Assembly: GCF_046614675.1 (NCBI RefSeq) | Contig: NZ_JBKKJT010000002.1 | Coordinates: forward strand, 310,001 to 374,000 | Length of the DNA stretch: 64,000 bases | Source of the DNA: Chryseobacterium cupriresistens | Lineage (GTDB): Bacteria; Bacteroidota; Bacteroidia; Flavobacteriales; Weeksellaceae | Direction: 5' to 3' | In this document: positions 1 through 10,174 of the stretch, piece after piece | Numbering within the stretch: the first letter of the stretch is position 1 | Layout: the number at the start of each line of letters is the position of its first letter | Notes under the pieces: generated by a model | What the model was told of the DNA's origin: nothing | The model's database searches: none | The model's input: the letters and a program-made list of their open reading frames with translations, nothing else | Translations under genes and position numbers: made by a program

Positions 1-669
1 TTTGATGGAAATACTTTTACAAATCCATTATTTGATGATTTAGTAGCTTCAGGGAGGAATGATTTTTTACCATCGGATGTTATTGTAAACCCAATGAATG
101 CTAAATCAGATCCAAGAAGAGGAGCTTATTTTACTCAGATTGGAGGAGCTTATAAGGGGGGTGTCTACGGTACTTTAAACACATTTTCTAATTTTTCTCA
201 TGTAAATCCTACTTTTTTAACAGGTAATGCTCCTGCAAATCTATTAAGCTATACTGAAGTTTTATTCCTGAAAGCTGAAGCTGCGGCAAGAGGATATAAT
301 GCAGGAGGAACAGCAGCTGGTCTATATGCTGCAGCAGTTACTGCATCTATGACTGAAAATGGAATATCTGCAACTGATGCTGCAGCTTACATCTTAGCCA
401 ATCCATATAATGCAACAAACTGGAAACAATCTATCGGATATGAAGGATGGGTTGCTATGTGGAATAATCCTTTTGCTGCTTGGAATTTTGTGAGAAGATT
501 AGATAGTCCTGTACTTACTGCTCCAGCATCATCTTATATTGGGGGGATGCCTTACAGGATGCCATATTCTGATCAGGAATATGTAGTCAATAATGCTAAC
601 GTTTCAGCAGCTGCGAATGCAATTGGAGGAGATAAAGCAACAACAAAACTTTTCTGGGATAAAAATTAA
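1..669 (+). CDS. SusD/RagB-family outer-membrane lipoprotein, C-terminal part (5' end outside window)
   Basis: The frame is open from base 1 to the TAA at 667-669, so this is the last ~222 residues of a longer gene; no start lies in the window. The residues are closely similar to the C-terminal half of the SusD at 3971-5395. Shared blocks include LVAS-RNDFLPS near the start, the FLKAEAAARGY helix, NWKQSIG, PYRMPYSDQEYV and the identical ending GGDKATTKLFWDKN. SusD proteins are surface lipoproteins that lid a SusC TonB-dependent channel and bind glycans or peptides. The matching susC is presumably just left of the window. A UUCG-loop terminator follows 25 bases after the stop. The substrate cannot be inferred. 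Confidence 0.9.
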   Translation, partial: FDGNTFTNPLFDDLVASGRNDFLPSDVIVNPMNAKSDPRRGAYFTQIGGAYKGGVYGTLNTFSNFSHVNPTFLTGNAPANLLSYTEVLFLKAEAAARGYNAGGTAAGLYAAAVTASMTENGISATDAAAYILANPYNATNWKQSIGYEGWVAMWNNPFAAWNFVRRLDSPVLTAPASSYIGGMPYRMPYSDQEYVVNNANVSAAANAIGGDKATTKLFWDKN

Positions 670-694
670 AACGTATTAACAACATTCATATTAT

Positions 695-718
695 ACCGCC
701 TTCGGGCGGTTTTTTTTA
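695..718 (+). terminator. Rho-independent terminator after the partial susD
   Basis: ACCGCC-TTCG-GGCGGT forms a perfect 6-bp stem with a stable UUCG tetraloop and is followed by eight T residues. Nearly the same hairpin ends the other two SusC/SusD units (5427-5449, 10065-10088). Confidence 0.9.
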
Positions 719-958
719 TTTAATAATATCATTTATTTAGCAATTAAATTATTTTAAGTGCTTAAGTTGATTGAAATATTTTTGTTAATTTGTTAAAACT
801 ATAGTATTTTATTTGTATATATCTTTTTTTTAATTTAAAATTTTTGTTAATTAATAGTTTTTACTGCTTGTTCGTGATAAATTTTTATTTTTTTTAACAT
901 TTTTATTTGAATTATTGAATATATTCGACAAATTTGTACGGATATAAAAATAATTGAT

Positions 959-3958
959 ATGAAGAAACTAACAACAAGTCTTCTTGTTTTAGTATTGACT
1001 TCCTCTATGGCAATTGTAAGTGCTCAGGAGAAGAAAGATACAATTAAAGCAAAAGAAATTGAAGGAGTGGTAGTCACTGCACTTGGTATTAAAAGAGAAA
1101 AAAAATCTTTGGGGTATGCGTCGCAGGAAATTAAAGCAAGCGCTTTGTCAGACGGGACAACAAATACAGGAAATATTGCAGCGCAATTATCAGGTAAGGT
1201 GGCCGGTCTTAATGTTACTACAAATAACAACTTTGGAGGATCTTCCAATTTGGTTATAAGAGGGGTGAAGTCGCTTGCCGGCGGAAATCCGTTAATTGTT
1301 ATTGATGGATCACCTGTTAACAACACCAGTACCCGGGAAAACTCAATTGATTACGGTAATGCTCTTTCTGATATCAACCAGGAAGATATTGAATCCATAA
1401 ACGTATTAAAAGGAGCAGCGGCTTCAGCCCTTTACGGTGAAAGAGGGTTAAATGGAGTAATTGTTATTACAACTAAAAATGGAAAAGGAAAAGATGATGG
1501 TTCTTGGGGTGTGACGTTTTCCTCAGCAGTACAGGTAGGATTTATTGATAAGTCTACTTTTCCTGAATATCAGACAAGATATGGTGCCGGTTATTCTCAA
1601 AAATTCGGTACACAGGCTTCTGATGGTTTGAATAATGCGAATTTTGGAGCAGATGCTTCATGGGGCCCTAAATTTGATCCTAATTTATTGGTATATCAGT
1701 GGGATTCATTTAATCCTTTATCCCCCAATTATCAAAAAGCAACTCCTTGGGTGGCCGCTAAGAATGGACCGATTAAATTTTTCGAAAATCCAGCCTCATA
1801 TATTAACAGCGTAACTTTAGAAAAAGGGCAAAAAGGAAAAAATATTAGTTTTACCTATGAAAATATGATGTCCGATGGGTTAATACCTAACTCTCATCTT
1901 AATAAAAATAATTTCTCTTTAAAGATTAATTATGATCTAACGCCTAAATTGCATTCGTCTTTCTATTCAACAATAACTTTACAGGATACTAAAGGTAGGA
2001 GTATTACGGGTTATTCAAACAATATAGCTACCGGTTTCAGACAATGGTGGCAGACTAACGTAGATATTGATGCTCTGCAAAACTTATATTTTGCAAATGT
2101 AGATCCAAATGTAGCCAATGCATCCAATAACTTTGGTAATGTTACCTGGAACAGAAAGTCTGCAGCAAATGGAGCACCTGCATATTGGAACAATCCATAT
2201 TTTCAGGCCTATCAGAATTATTCTTCAGACAAAAGATACAGGAATTTCACTTATGGCCTGGTAACATATGATCTGTTTGATAATATTTCTGTTACCGGAA
2301 AAGTTTCATATGACAGATCAAATCTTATAGCAGAAACTAGATTGGCAGTTGGTTCTTTGCCTCAGGCTTTTGGACAATCAAATAACACCATTGGTTCTGG
2401 ATATGGAAGACGAGACATACTGCAGACAGAGACCAACTATGACTTAATGGTGAATTACAAATTTGATATCACGGATAATATTAACCTTTCCGGAGTTGTA
2501 GGAGGAAATATACGTCGAAATTATTATAATTCAGTCTATGCATCAACAGAAGGAGGACTAATTGTACCTGGGATTTATGCCCTATCCAACTCTAAAAAGG
2601 CACCACTAGCTGCAGATGAAACTGAGTATACAATACAAACTAACTCATGGTACGCAACAGCTTCCTTTGATTTTTATAAAAAATTCTATTTAGATGCAAC
2701 ATTCAGAATAGAAGAAACATCAACCCTTTTAAAAGGTAATAATGTTTTTAACTACCCTTCTATTACAGGATCGTTAATTATGTCCGAAATTCTAGATACT
2801 AAAAGATGGATGAATTTCTGGAAAATAAGAGCAAATTATGCTCAGGTTGGAGGATCTGCTGCTTCTTATCAATTATTTAATAATTATAGACCTGCTGGAA
2901 TTTTATCTAATCAAGGAATTTATAACTCTATTTTAAATCAACCTTACCCAGGTCTGCAACCGCAAAAGGCCAATGAATTTGAAGTCGGAACTGAAGCACA
3001 TTTCTTAAAAGACAGAATAACGGTTGATTTCGCCTATTATAAAACAAGAACTACTCCTCAGATACTTTCTCCACTTCCTACTTCTGCAGCTATAGGATAT
3101 ACAGGTAAAATATTCAACGCTGGTAGAATTGATAATAGCGGGGTTGAAGTACAGCTAGGACTAGTGCCAATAAAGACAAAAGATTTTACTTGGAATATTG
3201 ATGCCAACTGGTCAAAAAATCAAAATAAAGTAGTAGAATTATATCCGGGAATTAATAACTATCTATTAAATAGTTTTCAGGGTGGGGTATCTTTAAACGC
3301 CAGAGTTGGTGAAGCTTGGGGAACATTGATTGGTGCTGATTATACCTATTTAAATGGACAAAAAGTTATCGATCCTAAGACAGGAAAATATTTACAAAAC
3401 CCAAATCAGGTGATAGGTAATACTACCCCGGACTGGATTGGAGGTATTAGAAATAGCTTTAGCTATAAAGGTTTCTCTTTAAGCTTTTTAATTGATATGC
3501 GTAAAGGAGGGGATATATTCTCAACAGATATGTATTATGGATTGTCATCCGGTCTGTACAAAGAAACAGCTGAAGGAGATTTTAGGGATAAACCTATTGT
3601 TTTACCTGGTGTTCTTCCTGACGGTACTCCAAATAATATTGGATTATCACCGGTTGATAATAATGGTTCTCCCGGATACAAAACCCGACCAGCAAGCGAA
3701 TTTGTTTATGATGGATCTTTTATTAAGCTTAGAGAAGCAAGTATTGGGTATATGCTTCCAAAATCTTTACTGGCAGGTACCAAGATTTATGATGCCAAGA
3801 TTTCAATTGTAGGTAGAAATCTGTGGATAATTCATAAAAATTTACCATATGCTGATCCTGAAGCCATGGTAGGCGGCGGACTTAGCTCTTATGGATGGTC
3901 AATTGGTTCCATGCCTACGACAAGAGATTTGGGTATCAATGTTACATTTAAATTCTAA
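959..3958 (+). CDS. SusC/RagA-family TonB-dependent outer-membrane receptor
   Basis: 999 aa, typical length for the family. Residues 1-22 are a signal peptide ending ...VSAQ. The plug domain begins almost at once (IEGVVVTALGIKREKK, about residues 34-49), so the extra N-terminal carboxypeptidase-regulatory-like domain of many SusC proteins is absent. The plug holds the family blocks IRGVKSLAGGNPLIVIDG and DIESINVLKGAAASALYG. The rest is a beta-barrel ending in the outer-membrane signal NVTFKF. Such proteins import oligosaccharides, peptides or other large ligands using TonB energy, with the SusD encoded 12 bases downstream. The start is fixed by the signal peptide and by near identity of the first codons with the paralogue at 5761. 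Ligand unknown. Confidence 0.93.
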   Translation: MKKLTTSLLVLVLTSSMAIVSAQEKKDTIKAKEIEGVVVTALGIKREKKSLGYASQEIKASALSDGTTNTGNIAAQLSGKVAGLNVTTNNNFGGSSNLVIRGVKSLAGGNPLIVIDGSPVNNTSTRENSIDYGNALSDINQEDIESINVLKGAAASALYGERGLNGVIVITTKNGKGKDDGSWGVTFSSAVQVGFIDKSTFPEYQTRYGAGYSQKFGTQASDGLNNANFGADASWGPKFDPNLLVYQWDSFNPLSPNYQKATPWVAAKNGPIKFFENPASYINSVTLEKGQKGKNISFTYENMMSDGLIPNSHLNKNNFSLKINYDLTPKLHSSFYSTITLQDTKGRSITGYSNNIATGFRQWWQTNVDIDALQNLYFANVDPNVANASNNFGNVTWNRKSAANGAPAYWNNPYFQAYQNYSSDKRYRNFTYGLVTYDLFDNISVTGKVSYDRSNLIAETRLAVGSLPQAFGQSNNTIGSGYGRRDILQTETNYDLMVNYKFDITDNINLSGVVGGNIRRNYYNSVYASTEGGLIVPGIYALSNSKKAPLAADETEYTIQTNSWYATASFDFYKKFYLDATFRIEETSTLLKGNNVFNYPSITGSLIMSEILDTKRWMNFWKIRANYAQVGGSAASYQLFNNYRPAGILSNQGIYNSILNQPYPGLQPQKANEFEVGTEAHFLKDRITVDFAYYKTRTTPQILSPLPTSAAIGYTGKIFNAGRIDNSGVEVQLGLVPIKTKDFTWNIDANWSKNQNKVVELYPGINNYLLNSFQGGVSLNARVGEAWGTLIGADYTYLNGQKVIDPKTGKYLQNPNQVIGNTTPDWIGGIRNSFSYKGFSLSFLIDMRKGGDIFSTDMYYGLSSGLYKETAEGDFRDKPIVLPGVLPDGTPNNIGLSPVDNNGSPGYKTRPASEFVYDGSFIKLREASIGYMLPKSLLAGTKIYDAKISIVGRNLWIIHKNLPYADPEAMVGGGLSSYGWSIGSMPTTRDLGINVTFKF

Positions 3959-3970
3959 ATTACTTTAAAA

Positions 3971-5395
3971 ATGAAAAATATTATAAAAATAAGTTTGGCG
4001 TCTGCATGCATTGGGTTGGCTTTAAGTTCATGCCAAAGTGATTTGACTTCTCTTAACGATGACCCTAAACATCCATCAATCCTTCCGTCTGACAATTTAT
4101 TAGCTACTGCCTTATATCAGTCATCTTATTATATGGATAACCCCAGTGTGAATTTTAATAATTACAGATTCTTTACACAACAATGGGCAGAAACTCAATA
4201 TCCGGACGAAACTCAATATAATTTAGTAACCCGTAATCAGCCTCGTAATCATTTTAACAGAATGTATGTTTACAGTATTAATAATCTGAAACAAGCAAAG
4301 GTTAACCTGGTAAAAGAAGTAGAACCAGATGAAAATGTTAGAATCAATAAATTGGCTACTTTAGAAATTGAAGAAATATTTATTTGGGAAAATATCGTGG
4401 ATACTTATGGAGATGTTCCTTATTCTGAGGCTTTCAAACCTGATGAAATATTAACCCCTAAATATGATGATGCCAAGACTATTTATCTTGACTTGATCAA
4501 AAGAATCGATGCTGTTACGGCTACTATAAAACCTGCAGCTACCGGTTATGGAGATCTGGTTTATGGAGGTAATATGACCAAATGGAAGAAATTTGCAAAT
4601 TCTATTAAATTAAGATTAGGAATAAATTTAGCAGATGTTGATCCTGCATTGTCAAAAACTACCGTTGAATCTGCAATAGCCAGTGGGGTTATTTCTTCTG
4701 ACGACGACGCTTACAAATTTAAATATGACGGCGGAACTTTCTCAAATCCGGTATTTGATAATTTAGTAGCATCAAATAGAAATGATTTTTTGCCTAGTGA
4801 ATTAACAATCAATACTATGAGTTCTCTTTCCGATCCAAGAATGGATGTGTGGTTTACCAAAGTAGGAGGAGTATATAAAGGAGGAGTTTTTGGAGAGCTG
4901 AATGATCCATACACTAACTTCTCTCAATTAAGCTCTTATTTCAGAAGTGCTACTGCAGCATCCAACCTTTTTAGTTATGCGGAAGTAGCCTTCTTAAAAG
5001 CAGAGGCTGCTGCAAGAGGTTATTCAGCAGGAGGTACAGCAGCAGAGCTTTATGCAATTGCAGTGAATGAATCTATGAGGGAGAATGGTGTAAGCGCTAC
5101 TATTGCAGATGCATATGTGCTTGCACATCCTTATAATCCGGCAAACTGGAAACAGTCTATAGGTGTACAAGCTTGGATTGCTATGTTTAACAAAGGATTT
5201 GCAAGTTGGAATTTTACCAGACGTTTAGACTATCCGATTCTTGTGAATCCTCCGAAGTCAAATTTATCTTCTGTACCCTATAGAATGCCTTATTCTGATC
5301 AGGAGTATGTGCTAAACGGAGATAATGTAAAAGCTGCGGGTACTAAAATTGGCGGAGATAAGGCTACAACAAAACTTTTCTGGGATAAAAATTAA
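3971..5395 (+). CDS. SusD/RagB-family outer-membrane lipoprotein
   Basis: 474 aa, normal SusD length. A lipoprotein signal MKNIIKISLASACIGLALSS ends in a lipobox with Cys at about residue 21, so the mature protein should be acylated and surface-exposed. The N-terminal TPR-like helices and the VDTYGDVPYSEAF block (about residues 141-153) are SusD hallmarks, and the C-terminus PYRMPYSDQEYV...LFWDKN is conserved with the partial SusD at 1-669. It is 12 bases after the susC and should be cotranscribed and form a SusCD complex with it. High similarity to the first SusD points to tandem duplication of whole SusCD units. Confidence 0.93.
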   Translation: MKNIIKISLASACIGLALSSCQSDLTSLNDDPKHPSILPSDNLLATALYQSSYYMDNPSVNFNNYRFFTQQWAETQYPDETQYNLVTRNQPRNHFNRMYVYSINNLKQAKVNLVKEVEPDENVRINKLATLEIEEIFIWENIVDTYGDVPYSEAFKPDEILTPKYDDAKTIYLDLIKRIDAVTATIKPAATGYGDLVYGGNMTKWKKFANSIKLRLGINLADVDPALSKTTVESAIASGVISSDDDAYKFKYDGGTFSNPVFDNLVASNRNDFLPSELTINTMSSLSDPRMDVWFTKVGGVYKGGVFGELNDPYTNFSQLSSYFRSATAASNLFSYAEVAFLKAEAAARGYSAGGTAAELYAIAVNESMRENGVSATIADAYVLAHPYNPANWKQSIGVQAWIAMFNKGFASWNFTRRLDYPILVNPPKSNLSSVPYRMPYSDQEYVLNGDNVKAAGTKIGGDKATTKLFWDKN

Positions 5396-5426
5396 CACAT
5401 ATTTTATTAACATTCATATTAAATTA

Positions 5427-5449
5427 AACCGCCTTCGGGTGGTTTTTTA
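5427..5449 (+). terminator. Rho-independent terminator of the first complete SusCD unit
   Basis: ACCGCC-TTCG-GGTGGT stem with one G-U pair, UUCG loop and a T run. It is a one-base variant of the hairpins at 695 and 10065. Confidence 0.88.
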
Positions 5450-5760
5450 TTTGTGCAAATAATGTTTTTTTAAATTTAATATCATTTAGAAATGGATTTA
5501 TTTAGAAAATAAAAAACGTATTTTGTGTATTCTATGTATAAACGTCAGATTTATATGGTATTATGTCTGGATCTATGTTAATAGTATCAATCGAAATATT
5601 GATGTTATTTTTTTTATTAATTTTCTTAATTTTTATGTAATTTTTTAATTTTTTTAATTGTTTTTGCTTTCTTTTGTTGGTTTATTTGTTATTTTTTAAT
5701 TTTTTTCTTGCTGAATTGTTAATTAAAATACAATTTTACGGGCTAAAAATTAATTTTGAT
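5450..5760. other. Intergenic leader of the second SusC gene
   Basis: About 310 bases, extremely T-rich and without a convincing gene. The frame of the downstream susC stays open back to 5674, but that stretch is a low-complexity extension. The last 25 bases resemble the leader before the susC at 959 (TACGG, an A-run, then TTGAT directly before ATG). The promoter is presumably here, but I could not place a good TAnnTTTG element. Confidence 0.5.
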
Positions 5761-8679
5761 ATGAAGAAACTAACAATGAGTCTGCTTGTTGTAGTATTAA
5801 CTTCTTCTGTTGCTATTGTAAATGCCCAGCAGAAGAAAAAAGATACTATTACACAGACAAAAGAGATTGAAGGTGTTGTGGTAACCGCACTCGGGATTAA
5901 AAAGGAGAAAAAGACAATAGGGTATGCTACATCACAAGTAAACGGAGATGATTTAAAAAAATCAGGAGAGGCAAATATTATTCAAGGCTTAGCAGGAAAA
6001 GCAGCCGGGATTCAGGTTACAGGTTCATCTGGTACTCCGGGAGCATCAAGTAAAATTCTGATCAGAGGTCAAAAGTCAATTAATCTTTCAAGTCAGCCTA
6101 TTATTGTCTTAGATGGCCAGATCATTGATAACTCTGTCAATAATAATGCGGGGCAGGGCAGTAATCTGGCTGGAGTAGATGACTCAAACAGAGCTATTGA
6201 TATAAACCCTGATGATATTGAGAGTGTATCAATTTTGAAAGGAGGTGCAGCAGCGGCACTATATGGAGAAAATGCCAGAAATGGTGTAATTATTTATACA
6301 AGCAAGAAAGGGAGAAAAAGAAAAGGAATTGGGATTGATTTCTCCACAGCTGTATCTTTTGATATGATTACCCGCTTGCCGAAACTTCAAAATACTTATG
6401 CCGCCGGAACTAATGGAGTTAATTATATTGCACCTGCTCAATATGGCTCTGATGGTATTCCTGTCACAGGGGGAACCAATCAAAGTTGGGGACCCTTAAT
6501 TTCAAGTGTATCTGGTTTGAAGGCCTATGATAATGCTAAAAACTTTTTTGAGACTGGTACTGCACAAAATTATAACCTGGCATTTTCAGGAGGCGGGGAT
6601 TATGGTAATTTCAGAGCTTCATTTGGACATATTGATCAAACCGGGATTATTCCAAATACTTCGCTTAAAAAAACAAGTTTTGGTGTAAATTCTGAATTTA
6701 AATTAACCGATAAGCTAAAAGCTGGAGCTGATGTAAAGTTCTCCAATACAAATGGGGTAAGAGCTCAGAAAGGGAGTAATATTGCTGGAGTAATGTTGTC
6801 TTTACTGAGAACACCAGCAACTTATGACCTTAGAGATTATCAGACTGTACAAGGATATAATAAAAATTATTTTGCAGCATATGACAATCCATATTATACA
6901 GTATACAATAATCCATATAAAGATGAGACAAATAGGTCCATTATCAGTGGTTATTTAACATATAATTATAATAAAGCTTTGAATGTATTGTTGAGAGCGG
7001 GAGTAGATACATATACAACCCATGCTCAGCAGAATTATTCATTCTCAAGTAATGGTAATTCAACAGCTGACCGAACAGGCCAGGTCGTTGTAGACATTTA
7101 TACACAAAGTCAATACAATTTAGATTTGATCTTTAGTGGATTAATTAACTTTACTGATAACATTAATTTGAATTATAGTTTTGGGGGGCAGATAATTTCT
7201 AAATTTGGAAATGATCAATATACTCAAGGATCTACAATGTTGGAACCTAATCAATTCAACCTTTCTAATTTTACGACTTTTGTCTCCAATAATACAGATT
7301 TTAAACAAATTAAAAGAGGGATATTGGCTTCGGCAGAATTAGGATTTTATGACCAATTTTATTTAACATTAACAGGAAGAAATGATTGGAGCAGTACACT
7401 GCCTAAACAAAATAGTTCCTATTTCTATCCTTCTTTTTCAGGATCTTGGCTGTTTAATAAGACATTAAATTTACCAAACTGGGTTAATTTAGGAAAAGTA
7501 AGAGTAGCTTATGCGAAAACTTTTGCATCTGCTAATCCTTACAATATTGTTAACACTTATGGAACTCCAACTTATTTTGATACATTTGGTCCGCAATTAA
7601 CTTCTCCATATATGGGAGTTGGTGCCTATGGACTGACTACCATTGCGAAAAATCCAAATTTAAAGCCTGAGCGAAATGACGAATTTGAAGTAGGTTTAGA
7701 ATTAGAATTATTTAAAAGGTTACGCTTAAATGCGAGTGCTTACAAATCAACCAACTATGACCTACTTATCCAAGCTCCAGTTGCACCGTCTTCGGGATTT
7801 CAGAATTATTTTACCAACGGTCCTACAGTTGAAAATAAAGGTATAGAAGTAGAATTAGGGTATGATATTCTTAAAAATCAAAACTTTAACTGGAGTGTAA
7901 ATCTTAATTGGGCTAAAAACGTAAATAAAGTTGTTGAAATACAAGACAATTTAAATTTTTCTAGTGAAGGAGGTGATTTCTTTTCTGGAAATGTTGTTCC
8001 TGCCATCATTAAAGGTGAACCTTTGGGAGTATTTTATGGTACGGCTTGGAAAAGAGATTCGGCTGGGAACTTAATTATAGGATCTGATGGTTTACCATTA
8101 GTTTCAGCAGAATCTCAAATTATTGGAAACCCTAATCCGGACTGGTTAGGAGGAATCAGAAATAATTTCAGTTATAAAAACTTGTCTTTAAGTTTTTTAC
8201 TGGATATTCGTAAAGGTGGTGATATCTGGAACGGAACATTAGCGAGATTGCATAGATTAGGAATAACCCAGACTTCTGCTGATGATAGGTCAGCAATGTA
8301 TACAATACCAGGCGTTACTGAAACTGGTGCTCCTAATACGAAAGCAATTAATAACAAACTGTATTATTCAAGCTTTTTAGGAGATGGATCTGGTAGTGCA
8401 AATGAACAACAGATGGAAAGAGATATAAATTGGCTTAGGCTAAGAGATGTAAGTTTATCATACAATTTTGGTAAAATGCTATCTAATACTCAAACTCTAT
8501 CTTTTATAAGAGATGCTCAGATTACTTTTTCTGCTAGAAACTTATTTTTAATTACTAACTACAAAGGTGTAGACCCGGAAACATCTATTGCCGGTGCAAG
8601 TTCAAATACTAATGGATTTGATTATTTCAATAATCCCGGGACGAGAAGTTATACACTATCCTTTAAATTTACTTTCTAA
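5761..8679 (+). CDS. SusC/RagA-family TonB-dependent outer-membrane receptor
   Basis: 972 aa from the ATG at 5761. A longer in-frame start at 5674 would add 29 hydrophobic, low-complexity residues, so I reject it. The chosen start gives MKKLTMSLLVVVLTSSVAIVNAQ, a signal peptide nearly identical to that of the paralogue at 959. The plug follows directly (IEGVVVTALGIKKEKK), with IRGQKSINLSSQPIIVLDG and SVSILKGGAAAALYG. The barrel ends in LSFKFTF. The protein is clearly more diverged from the first SusC after the plug, so it probably binds a different ligand. Its SusD starts 2 bases after the stop, implying translational coupling. Confidence 0.93.
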   Translation: MKKLTMSLLVVVLTSSVAIVNAQQKKKDTITQTKEIEGVVVTALGIKKEKKTIGYATSQVNGDDLKKSGEANIIQGLAGKAAGIQVTGSSGTPGASSKILIRGQKSINLSSQPIIVLDGQIIDNSVNNNAGQGSNLAGVDDSNRAIDINPDDIESVSILKGGAAAALYGENARNGVIIYTSKKGRKRKGIGIDFSTAVSFDMITRLPKLQNTYAAGTNGVNYIAPAQYGSDGIPVTGGTNQSWGPLISSVSGLKAYDNAKNFFETGTAQNYNLAFSGGGDYGNFRASFGHIDQTGIIPNTSLKKTSFGVNSEFKLTDKLKAGADVKFSNTNGVRAQKGSNIAGVMLSLLRTPATYDLRDYQTVQGYNKNYFAAYDNPYYTVYNNPYKDETNRSIISGYLTYNYNKALNVLLRAGVDTYTTHAQQNYSFSSNGNSTADRTGQVVVDIYTQSQYNLDLIFSGLINFTDNINLNYSFGGQIISKFGNDQYTQGSTMLEPNQFNLSNFTTFVSNNTDFKQIKRGILASAELGFYDQFYLTLTGRNDWSSTLPKQNSSYFYPSFSGSWLFNKTLNLPNWVNLGKVRVAYAKTFASANPYNIVNTYGTPTYFDTFGPQLTSPYMGVGAYGLTTIAKNPNLKPERNDEFEVGLELELFKRLRLNASAYKSTNYDLLIQAPVAPSSGFQNYFTNGPTVENKGIEVELGYDILKNQNFNWSVNLNWAKNVNKVVEIQDNLNFSSEGGDFFSGNVVPAIIKGEPLGVFYGTAWKRDSAGNLIIGSDGLPLVSAESQIIGNPNPDWLGGIRNNFSYKNLSLSFLLDIRKGGDIWNGTLARLHRLGITQTSADDRSAMYTIPGVTETGAPNTKAINNKLYYSSFLGDGSGSANEQQMERDINWLRLRDVSLSYNFGKMLSNTQTLSFIRDAQITFSARNLFLITNYKGVDPETSIAGASSNTNGFDYFNNPGTRSYTLSFKFTF

Positions 8680-8681
8680 TT

Positions 8682-10046
8682 ATGAAAAAAATAATATACA
8701 TACCTATAATTATTGCCGGATTATTTCTAAATTCTTGTCAGCATGAGCTAGATACATTTAATGAAAATCCCAATAGTCCTACGCAAGTTACATCTCCTAA
8801 AACTTTATTTACAGGTGCAGCAGTAGGAACAATTAATAATTCAACAGGTAATTTGACAAGACAAATAAGTTTGTTGACTCAGCATACCAATGGTAATCTG
8901 TTTCAGTCATTAGATTATACTAATTATTTTTTAACAGAACTGGATAATGAAACAGATTGGTCTAATATTTATAAGACTGGAGTAAATCTTCATCAGATTA
9001 TCACTCAGTTTGGGGATAAATATCCTTATTATTCAGGGATGGCTAAGATTTTATTAGCCTTAAATATGGGGTATGCTACTGATACATGGGGTGATGTACC
9101 TTTTTCAGAAGCGTTTCAAGGAGTCAATAATTTCTCTCCAAAATATGATTCTCAGCAAAATATCATTTCTCAGATTCAAAGTTATTTGGATAGTGCAATA
9201 ATAGATTTATCAAAACCTGAAAATGCTAATTTAGGGTTACCGGCAGGTGATGATATCTTTTATGCAGGAAATATAGATAAATGGAAAAAATTAGCCTATG
9301 CCATTAAGGCAAGATATGCATTAAGACTAACTCAAAGAGAAGGAAGTACTGTAGCAGCTCAGAAGGCTTTAAACTACTTGCAAAACTCGTTTACTTCCAG
9401 TTCAGATAACTTGGTGGCTCGGTTTGATGGAGGAAATAATCAAAATCTTTGGTTTGCATTTAATAATCAAAGATCAGGTTATATGTCTATGGGAAAATAT
9501 TTTATAGATCTTTTAAAGAATAGTAGTGATCCAAGGCTACCTCATTATGCAGGATTAGATGCATCCGGGGGATATTCCGGATCAGCTCCGGAAGATAGCA
9601 ACACAGATGCTTCTCCTTTTGGGAGTTACTTTGCAGGAAGTGCAAGTACATCGAATATAATATTTAGCTATAGTGAAATTAAATTCATAGAAGCAGAAGC
9701 ACAATTCAGACTTGGAAATACTGTAGGTGCTCAAGCTGCCCTGAAAACTGCTGTAAGTGCATCTTTGATAGATGTTACTGGTACTGATAATCCTGTCTTT
9801 GCTACTACAGCTTCAGCTGCAGTAACATTACAGAATATAATTACTCAAAAATATTCTTCCCTGTTTACCACAATGGAGCCTTATAATGATTGGAGACGTA
9901 CAGGTTTCCCTGTATTAACGCCTAATCAGAATAGCCAATCTAAAAAAATACCTTTGAGATTAATAACTCCTAAAGCTGAAAGAACATTAAATAATAATGC
10001 AGCAGTCGTGAGTGATGTAAGTATACCCGTTTGGTGGGATAACTAG
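8682..10046 (+). CDS. SusD/RagB-family (SusD-like) lipoprotein
   Basis: 454 aa. A lipoprotein signal MKKIIYIPIIIAGLFLNSC places the lipid-bearing Cys at residue 19. It has the DTWGDVPFSEAFQG block (about residues 132-145), a TPR-like helical core, and a C-terminal region with EPYNDWRRTGFP, typical of this SusD subfamily. It is much less similar to the other two SusDs than they are to each other, in line with its diverged SusC partner. It starts 2 bases after the susC stop and is followed by a strong terminator. It should act as the ligand-binding lid of the SusCD pair; ligand unknown. Confidence 0.92.
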   Translation: MKKIIYIPIIIAGLFLNSCQHELDTFNENPNSPTQVTSPKTLFTGAAVGTINNSTGNLTRQISLLTQHTNGNLFQSLDYTNYFLTELDNETDWSNIYKTGVNLHQIITQFGDKYPYYSGMAKILLALNMGYATDTWGDVPFSEAFQGVNNFSPKYDSQQNIISQIQSYLDSAIIDLSKPENANLGLPAGDDIFYAGNIDKWKKLAYAIKARYALRLTQREGSTVAAQKALNYLQNSFTSSSDNLVARFDGGNNQNLWFAFNNQRSGYMSMGKYFIDLLKNSSDPRLPHYAGLDASGGYSGSAPEDSNTDASPFGSYFAGSASTSNIIFSYSEIKFIEAEAQFRLGNTVGAQAALKTAVSASLIDVTGTDNPVFATTASAAVTLQNIITQKYSSLFTTMEPYNDWRRTGFPVLTPNQNSQSKKIPLRLITPKAERTLNNNAAVVSDVSIPVWWDN

Positions 10047-10064
10047 GACCATTTAAATTTTTAA

Positions 10065-10088
10065 ACCGCCTTCGGGCGGTTTTTTTAT
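10065..10088 (+). terminator. Rho-independent terminator of the second complete SusCD unit
   Basis: ACCGCC-TTCG-GGCGGT followed by seven T residues, the same hairpin as at 695. Confidence 0.9.
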
Positions 10089-10174
10089 TTCCGTATATTT
10101 GTAACTCAGATTTTGAGCTGAAACAGACTGTAAAAATGTTTCAGCGATAAGCATTAAAAAGAGAATTTAGAAAC

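Noticed and set aside
5674..5760. Longer N-terminus of the second SusC
   Set aside because: The extra 29 residues are low-complexity hydrophobic sequence ahead of a perfect signal peptide shared with the paralogue.
1..10100. SusCD genes as obvious targets of the sigma/Cas12f-like system
   Set aside because: Their upstream regions contain no match to the candidate guide, so a link would be speculation.
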